NCBI GenBank assembly: GCA_045580325.1 | Contig: JAZNNR010000012.1 | Coordinates: 7,374-71,373 of the forward strand | Source of the DNA: SIG672 sp045580325 | Lineage (GTDB): Bacteria; Bacillota; Clostridia; Oscillospirales; CAG-272 | Reading direction: 5' to 3' | DNA: 64,000 nt | Shown here: positions 63,379 through 64,000 of the stretch, in pieces | Layout of the letters: every line of letters begins with the position of its first letter | Numbering within the stretch: position 1 is the first letter of the stretch | The notes under the pieces: generated by a model | What the model was told of the DNA's origin: nothing | What the model saw: only the letters and a program-made list of their open reading frames with translations | Databases searched by the model: none | Program-made: the position numbers and the translations under genes

Positions 63379-64000
63379 TTATTGCGGTATCAAGTGATAT
63401 CGTACAGATTTGGCTTTGAACCAACAATATCCATCAGAAATCTCATTGATATCCATATCCTCTTCATCAATCAAATATAAATACTCATTTTCTTTTTTGA
63501 ATGTCGCGCCAAACCAATATGGATCAAATTCTTCGGGATTCCTTGACGATGTTGAATAAGAGACGTCTCCTGAAAACCACATTTCTATTTTTAATCCCCA
63601 GCACCCGTCAAATAAAACATAAAGAGAATTTTCATCTTGGTTTATGGTCTCAATAAAAGCATCATGCATACCACCGGAAACGAACATAAAGTTGTCAATG
63701 TCCTGACTTGTTTTTATGTCAACATATTCTCTATACAAACATTGTTGATCTGTCTGTATACACTGTTTCAGCGAATTCTCATCGATATCCGAATAATCGG
63801 ATAGGGGGTCAACGGATCTTAAAAAATCAATGCAGTCATATCCGTCGCTAACAGAAGTCCAACCTTCTGTTTTAATATCGACAATATGAATTTGAGGCTC
63901 AAGATATTTATTTTCCTTGTAAAAAACATACTGTTTTACCAAGTGCTTTTTGCCTTGATCCAATACAATATAAAACTGATTATAAATGGAATCAAGATAC
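63379..64000 (-). CDS. Hypothetical protein, 5' end outside window
   Basis: The frame is open from the stop at 63379 to the window edge. The apparent TTG start at 63963 is not needed, because the codons before it (reading YLDSIYNQFYIV) stay open to base 64000, so the gene is truncated by the window. At least 207 residues are visible. The product is acidic and aromatic-rich, with VSGGMHDAFIETINQDENSL, LFDGCWGLKIEMWFSGDVSYS and an acidic end (LIDEEDMDINEISDGYCWF). The compact acidic style recalls small immunity-type proteins of accessory regions, but I cannot assign a family. Confidence 0.65.
   Translation of the reverse strand, partial: YLDSIYNQFYIVLDQGKKHLVKQYVFYKENKYLEPQIHIVDIKTEGWTSVSDGYDCIDFLRSVDPLSDYSDIDENSLKQCIQTDQQCLYREYVDIKTSQDIDNFMFVSGGMHDAFIETINQDENSLYVLFDGCWGLKIEMWFSGDVSYSTSSRNPEEFDPYWFGATFKKENEYLYLIDEEDMDINEISDGYCWFKAKSVRYHLIPQ

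Overview
The window reads as chromosomal DNA of an endospore-forming, Gram-positive anaerobe of the class Clostridia. The evidence is a SpoIVA gene and a YlmC/YmxH-type gene, strong GGAGG ribosome sites with several TTG or GTG starts, textbook TTGACA-17-TATAAT promoters, a class B sortase, and lipoproteins with Firmicutes-type lipoboxes. Short dispersed palindromic repeats of a kind I associate with uncultured gut Clostridia support this. I cannot name the species. No tRNA, rRNA, phage, IS element or CRISPR array was seen.

Layout. 1-7 kb, plus strand: end of uvrB, uvrA, a class B sortase, peptidase T. 7.0-7.4 kb: two dispersed inverted-repeat elements. 7.4-16 kb, minus strand: YlmC-like protein, spoIVA with a likely sigma-E promoter, a membrane protein, an EF-G paralogue, a YtqA/YhcC-type radical SAM protein, a reduced rnfC-rnfD pair and a small membrane protein. 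16-24.5 kb, plus strand: a phosphate block (Na/Pi cotransporter with a four-repeat Pho box, phoP-phoR-type two-component system), trmO, hisS-aspS. 24.6-37 kb, minus strand: a 962-aa protein with a GAP1-like N-terminus, a 1965-aa secreted Cys-rich repeat protein, pyruvate kinase and TypA. 37-46 kb: a small unknown protein with a radical SAM/SPASM enzyme, an ABC exporter, a DUF4886-type lipoprotein, a zinc-ribbon membrane protein, a CNNM/CorC protein behind a long structured leader, argS and yebC. 46.3-50.1 kb: an asymmetric heterodimeric ABC exporter behind a 23-codon leader ORF and tandem terminators. 50.2-59.6 kb, minus strand: an opp operon whose C, D and F subunits carry large insertions. 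59.9-64 kb: a cohesin-like surface protein, a lipoprotein and two unknown proteins around a palindromic repeat array; this end is AT-richer and looks accessory.

The strongest signals are: (a) the leader-peptide/tandem-terminator attenuator before the ABC pair, which resembles antibiotic-induced ribosome-mediated attenuation; (b) the rnfC-rnfD pair without rnfGEAB and without recognisable flavin/NADH motifs; (c) the oligopeptide transporter with a ~370-aa helical domain inside OppD, ~85 aa inside OppF and ~220 aa inside OppC; (d) an uncharacterised leader RNA before the CNNM/CorC gene; (e) the ~15-copy, 321-bp (642-bp superperiod) repeat gene coding for about 120 cysteines; (f) a well-formed Pho box before the phosphate transporter. 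All family assignments come from reading motifs by eye, without database searches.
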